Positions 24,311 to 34,800 of a stretch of DNA of 64,000 bases are shown one piece after another. Below the pieces are notes generated by a model. It saw only the letters and a list, made by a program, of their open reading frames with translations, had not been told where the DNA came from and did not search any database. Position 1 is the first letter of the stretch, and each line of letters opens with the position of its first letter. Made by a program: the position numbers and the translations under genes. The stretch comes from Hepsetus odoe (taxonomy: Eukaryota; Chordata; Actinopteri; Characiformes; Hepsetidae), in NCBI GenBank assembly GCA_017165825.1, contig CM029368.1, positions 1,746,634-1,810,633 of the forward strand, written 5' to 3'.

Positions 24311-24589
24311 AATCTTCTCCCAGTGAGGCTCACCTGTACCAGCAGTCACATTCCCAGAAGCCATGCTCTCCAGTGCAGCCCCGCTATCCATGGATTTCTC
24401 CAGTGGGTTCCTGAGCAAAATCCTGAGCCCCAAGGTGCTTCAGGGAGACTTGTCCTTGTCCCTGCTAAACGCCATATATGTAACATTTTTTGTTGTTGCG
24501 AGGAGGGACCTCCATGGATTGGGAAAGTCCAAAAAAGATGTTCTATCAAAATGTGAGGAATTTGAAGGAACACCTTAAACTGCCCCTGA

Positions 24590-25235
24590 ACAGTGTTTGC
24601 AGTGTGGCAGGACATTATTCTGCTGAAAGAGGACGCTGTCATTAGGGAACACGGTCCACATGAAGTGGGGAACATGGCCTGCATCCTACATCCACAGAAG
24701 ATCTGTGCTCAGTTCTCCAAGATGTTTGGAACGACCTACCGGCCGAGTTCCTTCAAAAACTGTGTGCGAGTGTACCTAGAAGAACTGATGCTGTTTTGAA
24801 GGCAAAGGGTGGTCATACCAAATATTGATTTGATTTAGATTCTCTTTTGTTCGTTCACTGCATTTTGTTGATTGATGAAAATAAATGATCAACACTTCCA
24901 TTTCTGAAAGTGTCTGTTTACAGCATTTTTTTTGTAAACACTAGTCAGCGGTGTTCTAGTGGTTAGGGAGTCGCCCCCGCATCGGAAGATTGTGGGTTCG
25001 ATTCCCTCACCAGTAGGTTGCCCTGAGGTACCCTTGAGCAAGGTATCGTCCCCTTCACTGCTCCCCGGGCGCTCATTGCTGCACGGTGTTTGTGTGTATG
25101 GGTTAAATGCAGAGGTCCAATTTCGTTGTGGTTCACTGTGTGCTGTGCTGTGACCTCGCAATGACAAGGGTTGTCACTTTCACTTTTTTTCCACACCTGC
25201 CTAAAACTTTTTCACAGAACTGTATATTAGACCAA
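24590..25235 (+). mobile_element. Tc1/mariner relic interrupted by a SINE
   Basis: 24590-24690 resembles a Tc1-type segment (GACATTATTCTGCTGAAAGA). 24690-24945 matches the element at 39333-39873. It encodes a decayed transposase end beginning around the phrase KICAQFSKMFGTTYRPSSF, and is followed by GAAGGCAAAGGGTGGTC. The terminal repeat CTGTTTACAGCATTTTTT is split by the SINE at 24946-25186 and resumes as CCACACCTGCCTAAAACTTT. No intact transposase. Confidence 0.75.
24946..25186 (+). mobile_element. SINE family A, full length, nested in the Tc1 relic
   Basis: Has CAGCGGTGTTCTAGTGGTTA (box A), GTGGGTTCGATTCCCTCACC (box B), AAGGTATCGTCCCCTTCACT and a GACAAGGGTTGTCACTTTCA tail. The SINE interrupts the Tc1 terminal repeat, so it inserted later. 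Confidence 0.9.
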
Positions 25236-25638
25236 ATATCACTTTCATGCTCACTGTCAAGAATGGAGGTTCACCAAAACCACTGAAGTGATTTAAATAG
25301 ACTCCTGAACTTGTACTGAGCTGGTAATTCACTAGGGGGCGCCAGTGAGCTGTAATAAGGTGCTCTAAAGCTGTGGTCTCTCAGGGCTTTTGGTCTTTTA
25401 CTATCCAGTTACTTTTACAGTGTTTGTAGTTATTGATGATGATCTTCATCAGAAAAATTGTTCATTTGTTATTTCCTAATGGAGAAGGATTAACTGGGAG
25501 CACCGTCCCAACACCCTGTAAACCAACACACACACACAGGCAGGTTAGGGGATGCCTTCCGTATCCAGCTGATGATTTTTTAAAATGGTTCTACAAAGCA
25601 ACAAAGGGGTTCCACTATTAATACAAGCCTCTTGTCTC

Positions 25639-25835
25639 AGCAGGGATGATCTAGTGCTTAGGGATACCCAGACCAGTAGATCAACCTTAGGGTCCCTTGA
25701 TCAAGGTACCATCCCCATCACTGCTCCCCGTGTGCTGGATATGTCTGCCCCCTGCTGCTGTGTGTGTTAAATACAGAGGATGTGTTTGGTTGTGGTTCAC
25801 TGCGTCCACAATGGGAAATAGTCACTTTCACTTTC
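25639..25835 (+). mobile_element. SINE family A, diverged
   Basis: Box A-like GGGATGATCTAGTGCTTAG, GATCAAGGTACCATCCCCAT, CTGCCCCCTGCTGCTGTGTG and a GTCACTTTCACTTTC tail. Box B is largely lost. Confidence 0.8.
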
Positions 25836-25917
25836 TTGCTTCACGCTTGATATTTTTAAAGTCTGTAAAAACCGATAGGACCTCATATTCTGCTCCTTTT
25901 TCTCTTTTTCCTTCTTG

Positions 25918-26108
25918 GTTAGGGACCAGGCCCTGGGACTGGAAGGTCATGAGTTCAAATCCCAGAGTAGTAGGTTGCCCTGAGATCCCCTTGAGCAAGG
26001 TACCATCCCCATCACTGCTCCCTGGGGACTTTAATTAGCTGCCCCCTGCTGCATGATGTGTGGGTTAAATGCACAGGTTTCGATGTGACATTTAGTCACT
26101 TTCACTTT
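25918..26108 (+). mobile_element. SINE family A
   Basis: Has TTAGGGACCAGGCCCTGGG, AGGTCATGAGTTCAAATCCC (box B), GAGCAAGGTACCATCCCCAT and a TAGTCACTTTCACTTT tail. Third of four family A copies within 1.8 kb. Confidence 0.8.
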
Positions 26109-26514
26109 ATCAGCCAGGCCGCATTCATCATTGATCGTGAAGGAGATTTGCTGGAAATCCCACACGCCAGCTGAGCTTCCGAGCTTTTAAAATGCTTACG
26201 TCCATTACGGCTACCCTGCAAATGTTTGCTTCTCCGTTTGAGGCGTAATCCACCACCTCATTTGGGTTCGAGTGCTGTGACATGATCATGACTCACAAGC
26301 TGCAGAGAAGTTCTGAGGCTCCGTCACGCTGCTGACCTCAGTTAACAAACAAATCTCTTTAAAACACCCACACTGTGGCTAAATGACTGAACCAGTCAAA
26401 GATAAACACATTCAGAGGAGAAGAACAGAAGTTTATCAGTCTTATTCGTCCATCACTCATCCAAGAAGGTCAGCATGCACCATGAACGATTCAGTATCTA
26501 CTATCGATGATACT

Positions 26515-26704
26515 GGGGCAGCGGTGGTCTAGTGGTGAGGGAGTCGCCCCGACTCAGAAGATTGTGGGTTCGATTCCCTCACCAGTAGGTTGTCCTGAGG
26601 TACCCTTGAGCAAGGTACCGTCTCTGTCACTGCTCCCCAGGTGCTTTCAATAGCTGCCCCCTGTGTTGTGCTGCGTTTCACACTGAACAATAGTCACTTT
26701 CACT
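26515..26704 (+). mobile_element. SINE family A, intact box A and box B
   Basis: GGGGCAGCGGTGGTCTAGTG and GTGGGTTCGATTCCCTCACC are both well preserved. The 3' part is shortened, joining CCCCCTGTGTTGTGCTGCG. Confidence 0.85.
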
Positions 26705-26724
26705 AAATCTCAACTCTGTACCAG

Positions 26725-27015
26725 CTAGAGTAAAAGGGAAGGTTTACAGGACAGTAGTGAGACCAGCTATGTTATATGGGTTGAAGATGGTGGTACTGAT
26801 GAAAAGGCAGGAGGCGGAGCTGGAGGTGTCAGAGTTAAAGATGCTGAGATGTTTGTTGGTTTGTGACGAGGATGGACAGGATTAGAAATGAGTATATTAG
26901 AGGGACAAATCAGGTTAGACGTCTTGGAGACAAAGTTAGAGAAGCAAGGCTGGAGAGACGAGGATTATATTGGGAGCAGGATGTTGAAGATGGAGCTGCC
27001 AGGAAAGAGGAGAAG
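26725..27015 (+). mobile_element. RTE-type LINE 3' end fragment
   Basis: Forward frame with the MDRIRNEYIRGTNQVRRLGD stretch, preceded by GAGCTGGAGGTGTCAGAG and GACCAGCTATGTTATATGGG. The WFGHVQRRDEEYI part is collapsed, and the element ends after AGGAAAGAGGAGAAGAC. Confidence 0.8.
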
Positions 27016-27187
27016 ACTTTACTTTTGGAGCAGAAGCTTTTAGCCAAAGCGACTTACAAGCGATCAAATACTTCCGTAGTTAGGAACGATTCAGTATCCA
27101 GTATTCATTATTCAGTATGCACTCAATCATTGAATTTCTACTCTAAATGATTCATTATCTACTATACATATTCAGTATCTAGGTGCA

Positions 27188-27225
27188 ATTGCTGGCCACT
27201 TTATTAGAAACACCTACCCTGTAAA
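27188..27225. mobile_element. Possible Tc1/mariner-type terminal fragment
   Basis: The phrase GGCCACTTTATTAGAAACAC resembles the terminal inverted repeat of a common fish DNA element. Only one end is visible. Confidence 0.4.
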
Positions 27226-27359
27226 GGTGTGCGGTTAAAAACTGTAGTCCACCTCCGACCCGTTCAACTGTACACCAGCAAGGTGGAGCTCAAAGGGAGG
27301 GGTTTCAAACAAAGCCTGCCCGGGGTATGTACACGTTTCCATGACAACACATCCTGAGG

Positions 27360-27367
27360 AATAAAAG
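27360..27367 (+). promoter_or_regulatory. Possible TATA-like box upstream of the mucin gene
   Basis: AATAAAAG lies about 390 bp upstream of the mucin start codon. If used, the leader would include the CA microsatellite at 27474-27497. Weak evidence, from position and composition only. Confidence 0.25.
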
Positions 27368-27753
27368 GAGAACGTATGTGAGGTTATGGGTGCAGCACAT
27401 TGTTAATACAGACACTTGCTGATAATGTGGTTTTAACCAACAACGTGCAAAAGGCGTGATGATGCATGCAAATCACACACACACACACACACACACCCAT
27501 CAAATAAACCAATCAATAAAAAAGTGCAGTGTGCGCTCCTGCCAGCCACACCTCCCATCATAACTTTATTAAGGGCCGGCCGGGTTGCTGCCCCTTCAGA
27601 TAGTAAACGATTTTCTCTTCATCATCACACCAGAACTCTCTCGTTCAAACTCCCACAATCTCCCTTCACACCTTCATTCTAATCTGTGGCTCCAGTTCTC
27701 CTCAAGTTTGAGAACATCATCAGTGACCATCCACAGCTTGCAGCTTCTTCAAG

Positions 27754-28063
27754 ATGGAGCTCCGACTCTGTTGGATTAAAATCTGCATCCTGGTCTTGGT
27801 GATGTCAGGTAAGTTTGCGTAAAAAAAAATATAATAAAATAATTAATTAACTGATTATAACTAATGAACTGATATATAATAGTAATAAATAATTATAATT
27901 ATAATAATCATTAGAGAGCAACAGTACAGTCGACCAGTCGGTTCGGCTGAACCGAAATTAAAGCCCAGTGTAAGAATCAGGAGCTAAATATTAACAATGA
28001 ATAATTAATTATTAAAAAATAATCAGTAATCTTAATAAGCAGAACAGACTAAAACAGCTTATC

Positions 28064-28097
<34 letters not shown>

Positions 28098-28818
28098 CAT
28101 ACATAACACTGCATGTTACAATTTGCAGGGTTTTTTTATTTAAACTTAACTAGTAAAATGAAAAAATGCTAAAATGTCTCATGCTGAAATTTGTGTTTTG
28201 CATCAAAAAAGCCCTATTTTTGACAATTAAGTCGTGACCATCTGACCCTAGATGGCAATTTGTATCTTCTAAAGGAAAAATATAAAAAAGTTCCACTTTG
28301 GACAGTGCTGACAGTAACGATGCTCTAAAATATTCTGCAAGGATCAGTTATATAGAATAAACAATCTTCTGCCCACCAGCCTCCCAAAGAGACCAAAAAA
28401 TGTCTTAATATAAACACTGACACCAGAAAGGTCTGGATTTCATGATCTGGAACAATGTAACAGAAACTGCATCCATTAAAAGTCTCAGTGAGATCTCACT
28501 TAAACTCCATCTGCTGGAGCACGGGTGTCCCCCTGACAGTGTCCCTCATTCTCCACTGATAGGACCTCCTGCAGGCGTCAGACCAGTGAGAGCTGCTGCA
28601 GTCAGACCACGAGAGACTGTCCCCAAATTTGCCTTTTACCTGTGCATGGAGATCACCAACCGTATCTTCAACGACTCCCTGCACGACCCCGACTCCGCCT
28701 ACTACAAGAAGATGTATGGAGAGGTTAGCGGTGCTGTAAGTAGACATTTTTGTGGCATTTTTGATCTTCTGGGCGACTTTTTTGGAGCAATTATGAACAA
28801 TTGGAGCACTTGATCAAC

Positions 28819-28870
<52 letters not shown>

Positions 28871-31800
28871 GAAGAAATGGAAATATAATGCTGTGGTGAA
28901 CGTTAAACAGGATCAGCTGAAAGAAAAAAAAAAAATTAAAAGAAGAAGAAGAAATTTTGATTCTAGTTTGATTTTTTTTTTTGTGCATTTCTTAAACTCA
29001 AGCTCACTTTACAAAAGAATAAAGAGCAAAATGAACAAAATGTTCCAAAAAAGTTAACAAAAACAAAACAAAAAAAAAACATCCAGCGGTGTTGTTACAC
29101 AGCAGGAACAAGAAAGCAAAAGAAGGGTTTAAGAAGGAGCAGAAGAAGAATAGAACAGGCTGAAAATAGAAAGATAAAAATAAAATGAATCAAATAATAA
29201 AATGATGTTATGTAGGTTGCTTCACCAAAACACACAGAGATTCCTGGAGCTGCTCTATTATAATTGAAGAAGCAGTTTCTGGCCAGAAAAATCATGAAAA
29301 CACTTTTGCAAACCTAATTTTTTGCTCCAGAATGTGTCACTCAAAACGAACATTTTTGGCAAAAATCGTGTTACAACTTCTTGACTGAACAGCATCTCTC
29401 TTCTGCCACTTCTAAAAGCTAGAAGTTTCTGTATGTGAAAGATTGTATACAATATACAATCTAGAACGTTGTGCAATATCTGCCACTGCCTTCCATCAAG
29501 TTTAACTGACAAAAGTTTGGATGATCTTTAAAAATTGCCAACAAAATAATCCGGGTTTCTGATTTAATGTCAGAAAGTGTATCTGACGGTATCAGCTGAC
29601 TGTATCAGAATGAAACCCGTGTGTCTTCACAGCTGCAGATCATCTACAACTGCTCTACGTGTGACACAAGAGCATCTTACCGAGGGGTTGGAGCCATGAC
29701 CTTCAGGTACTAATTTAACACCTCGCATTTTGCATTTCTTTGGTCCAACCGAGTCATTCCTGATGTCTTTGCTCCTCTGTTTGGGAACAGAAACGGATCT
29801 GTGATCGCGAACTCCACCATCGTGTTCCAGACCGTGTTTATCAACCCCGTTGTGGTCAAGTACCTTTTCAAACTTGAGATGCCCCACGCAAATGAGATCA
29901 ACGGCCTCAAAATCAATCCAGTGTTCACAGAGGGTAAGCAGGTGAATTAGGGGGTCAGCTTGTGGAGAAACTGCAGACAAACTCTGCACTTTCAGGAAAA
30001 TTTGCCCAAATTGTACAGAGCATTGAGTATGAAACCTTCAGAGATGTACGGGGCCAACGATGCTGCAATCAATTTTTTGGGGATAATTTTCTTGTAAGTC
30101 ATAAAATGGAGACCATTCATCATTTTATCTTCTGTTTTGCCAGATGAAAAGATGCTAAACCAAAGAAAAACCCTGAAAAACATTATCTAGTGTCAAAATG
30201 GGATCTAGTTTTCGACCCTAAATATGTTTGTCCCAAGAGAGTAGGGCCGATTTATACCTTTTCATTCAAAAACAGACCAGTAAAATAGAAAGCCTGGCGT
30301 GTTAATGGAGTCAACATGGACCTGCAGTGGAATCCGGTCTAATTGTATTCATTTAAGGTCCCAGCGGTCTACTAACCCTTGAGGGTACCACCCCATTGAC
30401 ACCCCGGTACCTTTTATTGTTCTTTTGAGACCTCTCACTGAGAAGAAAATTGACTCTCTGAGTAAATCAGAGATGGATGTTCTGGACGTCTGGTGTTTTA
30501 AGGTGGATTAAATGTTAAATCTGCCCCAAAAAGTAAACTTCACTGTCAATCTCCCCACAGAGACAGTCACTCCCATACCAGCTGCATTGCCAACCAGTGG
30601 CTACACCACAACCACACCTCTCACCAGAACAAGCACCAAAGCCACCACATCCACAAAACCTCCAACCACAACAACCAGCCTTACAACCACCACCTTGACG
30701 TCAACACACCCCACGACTTCTTCAGCCACAACCGGCAGAAACCCCAATCACGTCAACACAAGCGCCACCACATCGGTGTCTAACCACACCTCCAAACACC
30801 CAGAAGGAGTCAACACCACCACCACGACTAACACCAAAACCACCCCAACCACATCAGCGTTTAACCACACCTCCAAACACCCAGAAGGAGTCAACACCAC
30901 CACCACCACCACGACTAACACCAAAACCACCACCAGCAATACCAACACCACCAAGACTAACACCAACACCACCCCAACTAAAACAAACACCACCAAGACT
31001 AACACCAACACCACCACAACTAAAACAAATACCACCACAACTAACACCAACACCCCCACTACTAACACCAACATCATTAATACCAGCACCAACAACACTA
31101 ACACCAACACCACTAACACCAACACCACCCCAACTAAAACAAACACCACCACTAACACCAACACCACCCCAACTAAAACAAACACCACCACCACTAACAC
31201 CAACACCACCCCAACTAAAACAAACACCACCAAGACTAACATCAACACCACCACAACTAAAACAAACACCACCACGACTAACACCAAAACCACCACCAGC
31301 AATACCAACACCACCAAGACTAACACCAACACCACCCCAACTAAAACAAACACCACCAAGACTAACACCAACACCACCACAACTAAAACAAATACCACCA
31401 CAACTAACACCAACACCACCACAACTAAAACAAACACCACCAAGACTAACACCAACACCCCCACTACTAACACCAACATCATTAATACCAGCACCAACAC
31501 CACTAACACCAACACCAACACCACCAGCACTGACACTAACACCAGCACCAACAACACCAACACCACTAATACCAACACCAACACCCCCACCACCACAACT
31601 AACACCAAAACCTCCAACAAAGTCTTTTCCAGCACAACCACCAGTCATCCCGTCCTACCTCACAACACCTCCTCCACCATTTCCACCTCCTCCACCACAA
31701 AAACCAGGAGAACAGAAGCCATCAGGCTGCCCACCACAAACGCTCAAGGTGGGGTTTACTACTATGATGGGGTCCCAGGTTGGGCGATCGCTTTACTCGT

Positions 31801-34800
31801 GTTGGCCTGCATCATCCTCCTGCTCCTCATCATCCTCCTCATCATCACGGTTAGCATGACTTTTCCTCTTTTACTCCAAGCTCATACCAACAGCAGTAGC
31901 GGTTCACTTTCTCCACCAAAGCATTCAAAAATCTATTGGGGAACGACTTCATGACCAGTATAAGCAGGGGGCAGCCATACATTCAGCGCCCAGTGAGCCG
32001 TAATGGGGACAGTACCTTGCTCAAGGGAACCTCAGGGCAACCTACTGGTCTTGGATTCAAACCCACAACCTTCCGATCCTGACCCCTAATCCCTGAACAC
32101 TAGTCTGAGCCTCAGGCTAACCATATTAGGACAAAAGCAAAGGCATTTAGAGCCTTTTTAGAACCAATTCTTTAGGAATCCATAAAGTGAACAGAGCCAT
32201 TTATCAAGAGCAGCCATTTTTTGAAAGCTTATCTTCTGAAAGCTTATCTTCATTGCCATTGTAGCACCTAATACGTTCTCTTGTTCTCTCTCTCTCCAGC
32301 TTATCCGATGGTGCTGTGGGGACAAAGAACCACAGTTTAAAGCCCCACCAGAGGAGCACCAGCACACTCCATATGAAAGAACTACTTTTAAAGAACCACT
32401 ATCTACCCCCACCTACAGCCCCCAGATGCCCCTAAAGAGTCCCATCCTCTCACCTTTTGTAAGAACACCTCTTTAAATTCTTATACGTTTTCATTTTTTA
32501 CATAAAACGGGTCAGAAATGCAACACACACCTTCACAATCCTTCGAGGGTTTCTAGGATTCCTTTAAAAAAGAGAAATGCCAAGGGAAGCAGTTTTAATG
32601 GGGAGAATATTTTTTATATTCCGTTCTGTTCTATAATTCTATTAATAATCTTAATAGAATTACGTCTTTATGAAGTAGATGACACAACAGTGGATTTAGT
32701 GCAATAAAAATGTGCCAGTACATTCAAATAGTTTATGTTTGAAAACCTGAAATGTCCTAGAACGTTTGGACAAAAAAATACTGTTGGAACAAAACCTTTT
32801 AAATCCATTTTTGTCCATTTTTAAAATTTTGTAAAATAAAATCAGAAAACACAGGCTGCCTTTCACTTTCTCTCATTAGGACCGGGCGAGAAAATGGTAC
32901 AAAAATAAATTTAATGCCATCTATTTACAAACACTTTTTAGGAGATACAAGGTTTTGATACACTAATGCTGTATTTAACTGAACAGTAATTATAGCTGGT
33001 GTTGCACTTCATACCCCGGGCTACTGAACTGCTGCCTTAAGACAAACATACTTTAAAAATACCACTTTTACTATAAAATACAAGCTATTTCAAGTTTCCA
33101 TTGACTTTATTTTGATACAAGTAATTAATCTAATCAAGCCACCGTCATCATTAGAAGATCAAAAGCTTTTTTGCACAGTAATGTTCATATGATGACTCTG
33201 TAAATCAAATCAACATAAAAGAGCGTTTGGAGCACCATATCGCCCCCTACGCTTCCTGTAGTGTAGTGCAGTTTGTCAGAATGACTGCTCGGACCATACG
33301 AACATTATGGTATGTTATAGAGCATTATATCGCCTCCTACACTTCCTGTAGTGTAGTGCAGTTTGTTAGAATGACTGCTCGGACCATACGAACATTATGG
33401 TGCGTTATAGAGCATTATATCGCCCCCTACACTTCCTGCACTGCATTGCAGTCTGTCTGAATAGCCTTACGACTCAAATGAAAATGATGGAACACTGTTG
33501 AGCATTATATCGCCCCCTACACTTCCTGTAATGTACTGCAGTCTGTCAGAATGACTATGCAGGTTATATTTACATTTATGACATTGAGTGTCCAGAGTGT
33601 CCTAATTACAGGGAAAGGCCTAATTGTCCTAAGTTAGTCAGTTAAGGTTAAGGGTCTTTCTCAGGAACCCAGTGGTGGTAGTGCCAGAGGTTGGATTTGA
33701 ACCTGGAACCTCTTGAGCCATAAGTCCATAGGCAAGTACCTCCACTAGACCACCAACATCCCATTATAGAGCATTATATCACTCCCTAAACTTCCTGTAG
33801 TGAGTTACAATCTGTCAGAATGATCACTTTAATCATATGATTGTATTAATTATATGGAAACCATACCCTATATGGTAAGGGTGGTGGTGGCTACTTGTCT
33901 ATGGACCTATGACTCAAGAAGTCCCAGGTTCAAATCCCACCTCCAGCACTACCACCACTGGGTCCCTGAGCAAGACCCTGAACCCTGAGTGTCTCCAGGG
34001 GGGACTGTCCCTGTAATCAGGACACTCTGGATAAGAGCGTCTGCTAAATGCCGTAAATGTAAATGAAACCATATTTAAAAAGTTGCTGCTAGGAACACCA
34101 GTCTATGATTTTTTTCATGCAGAGTTTCTGGTTTGCTTCCAAAGAAATTACAAACATTCCATTAAGTTAAAAAAAAAGAAGTTTTAATTAAGAAAAGCTT
34201 TTCACGACTCAGTTCGACTCACCAAAGCATCCAGTTACAAACAGGTTATCAGCATCCAGTTCACATTATCGACATAAAAGGGAAATGGTGTTATTTGTGC
34301 AGCAGCGTGGTGGTGCATTATCGGAGAGGTTTGTTTAATAAATGATAATCATGTCCAAGGCAAACAAATGTTTAGCCATGTGCTGGAGTTTGGTCACAGA
34401 GAGCAACGATCAAGTAACTCGCTGTGTAAGAAGGAACAGTTATAGAGCGAAATGAAAATGAAAACGGATCCTTTTACGTGAACAGAGTGGTTGCCTCCAA
34501 AACAGAAACTTTCCAGAAAAATTCCACGCTTTATTTAATGGCACTTTCCTTTTATGAAATGAATGATCAATTTTGATCTTTTTTAAACATCATCACTGTC
34601 CAAGAAGAACAATCAACTTCAGAGTGTTTAACTCTTCTGATAAGTCGCTGTTAGATTTTATTACACTGGTAAATTTGAAGAATTTGTTTTGGCTCAGTTG
34701 TCCTGAGATGTTCATGAAACATTTTATTTATTTATTTATTTATATTATAACTCAGTTTTAACTGCTTTTAAAAATATACATATTTACATTTTTGTTTAAT

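Noticed and set aside
26515..26590. tRNA gene (good box A and box B)
   Set aside because: Boxes are followed by the fixed SINE core and tail, there is no acceptor-stem pairing, and the same sequence recurs about 25 times.
30512..30560. Apparent start codon of the mucin repeat frame at 30512
   Set aside because: It lies in intron 4, just before the acceptor CCCCACAG. The real N-terminus is the signal-peptide exon at 27754, and phases agree through seven exons.
30748..31641. Long minus-strand open frames (up to 297 codons, Val/Leu-rich or Gly/Val-rich)
   Set aside because: They are complements of the ACC/AAC codon repeat of the mucin exon. Three-base periodicity keeps all frames open, and the sense frame alone has splice sites, signal peptide and membrane span.
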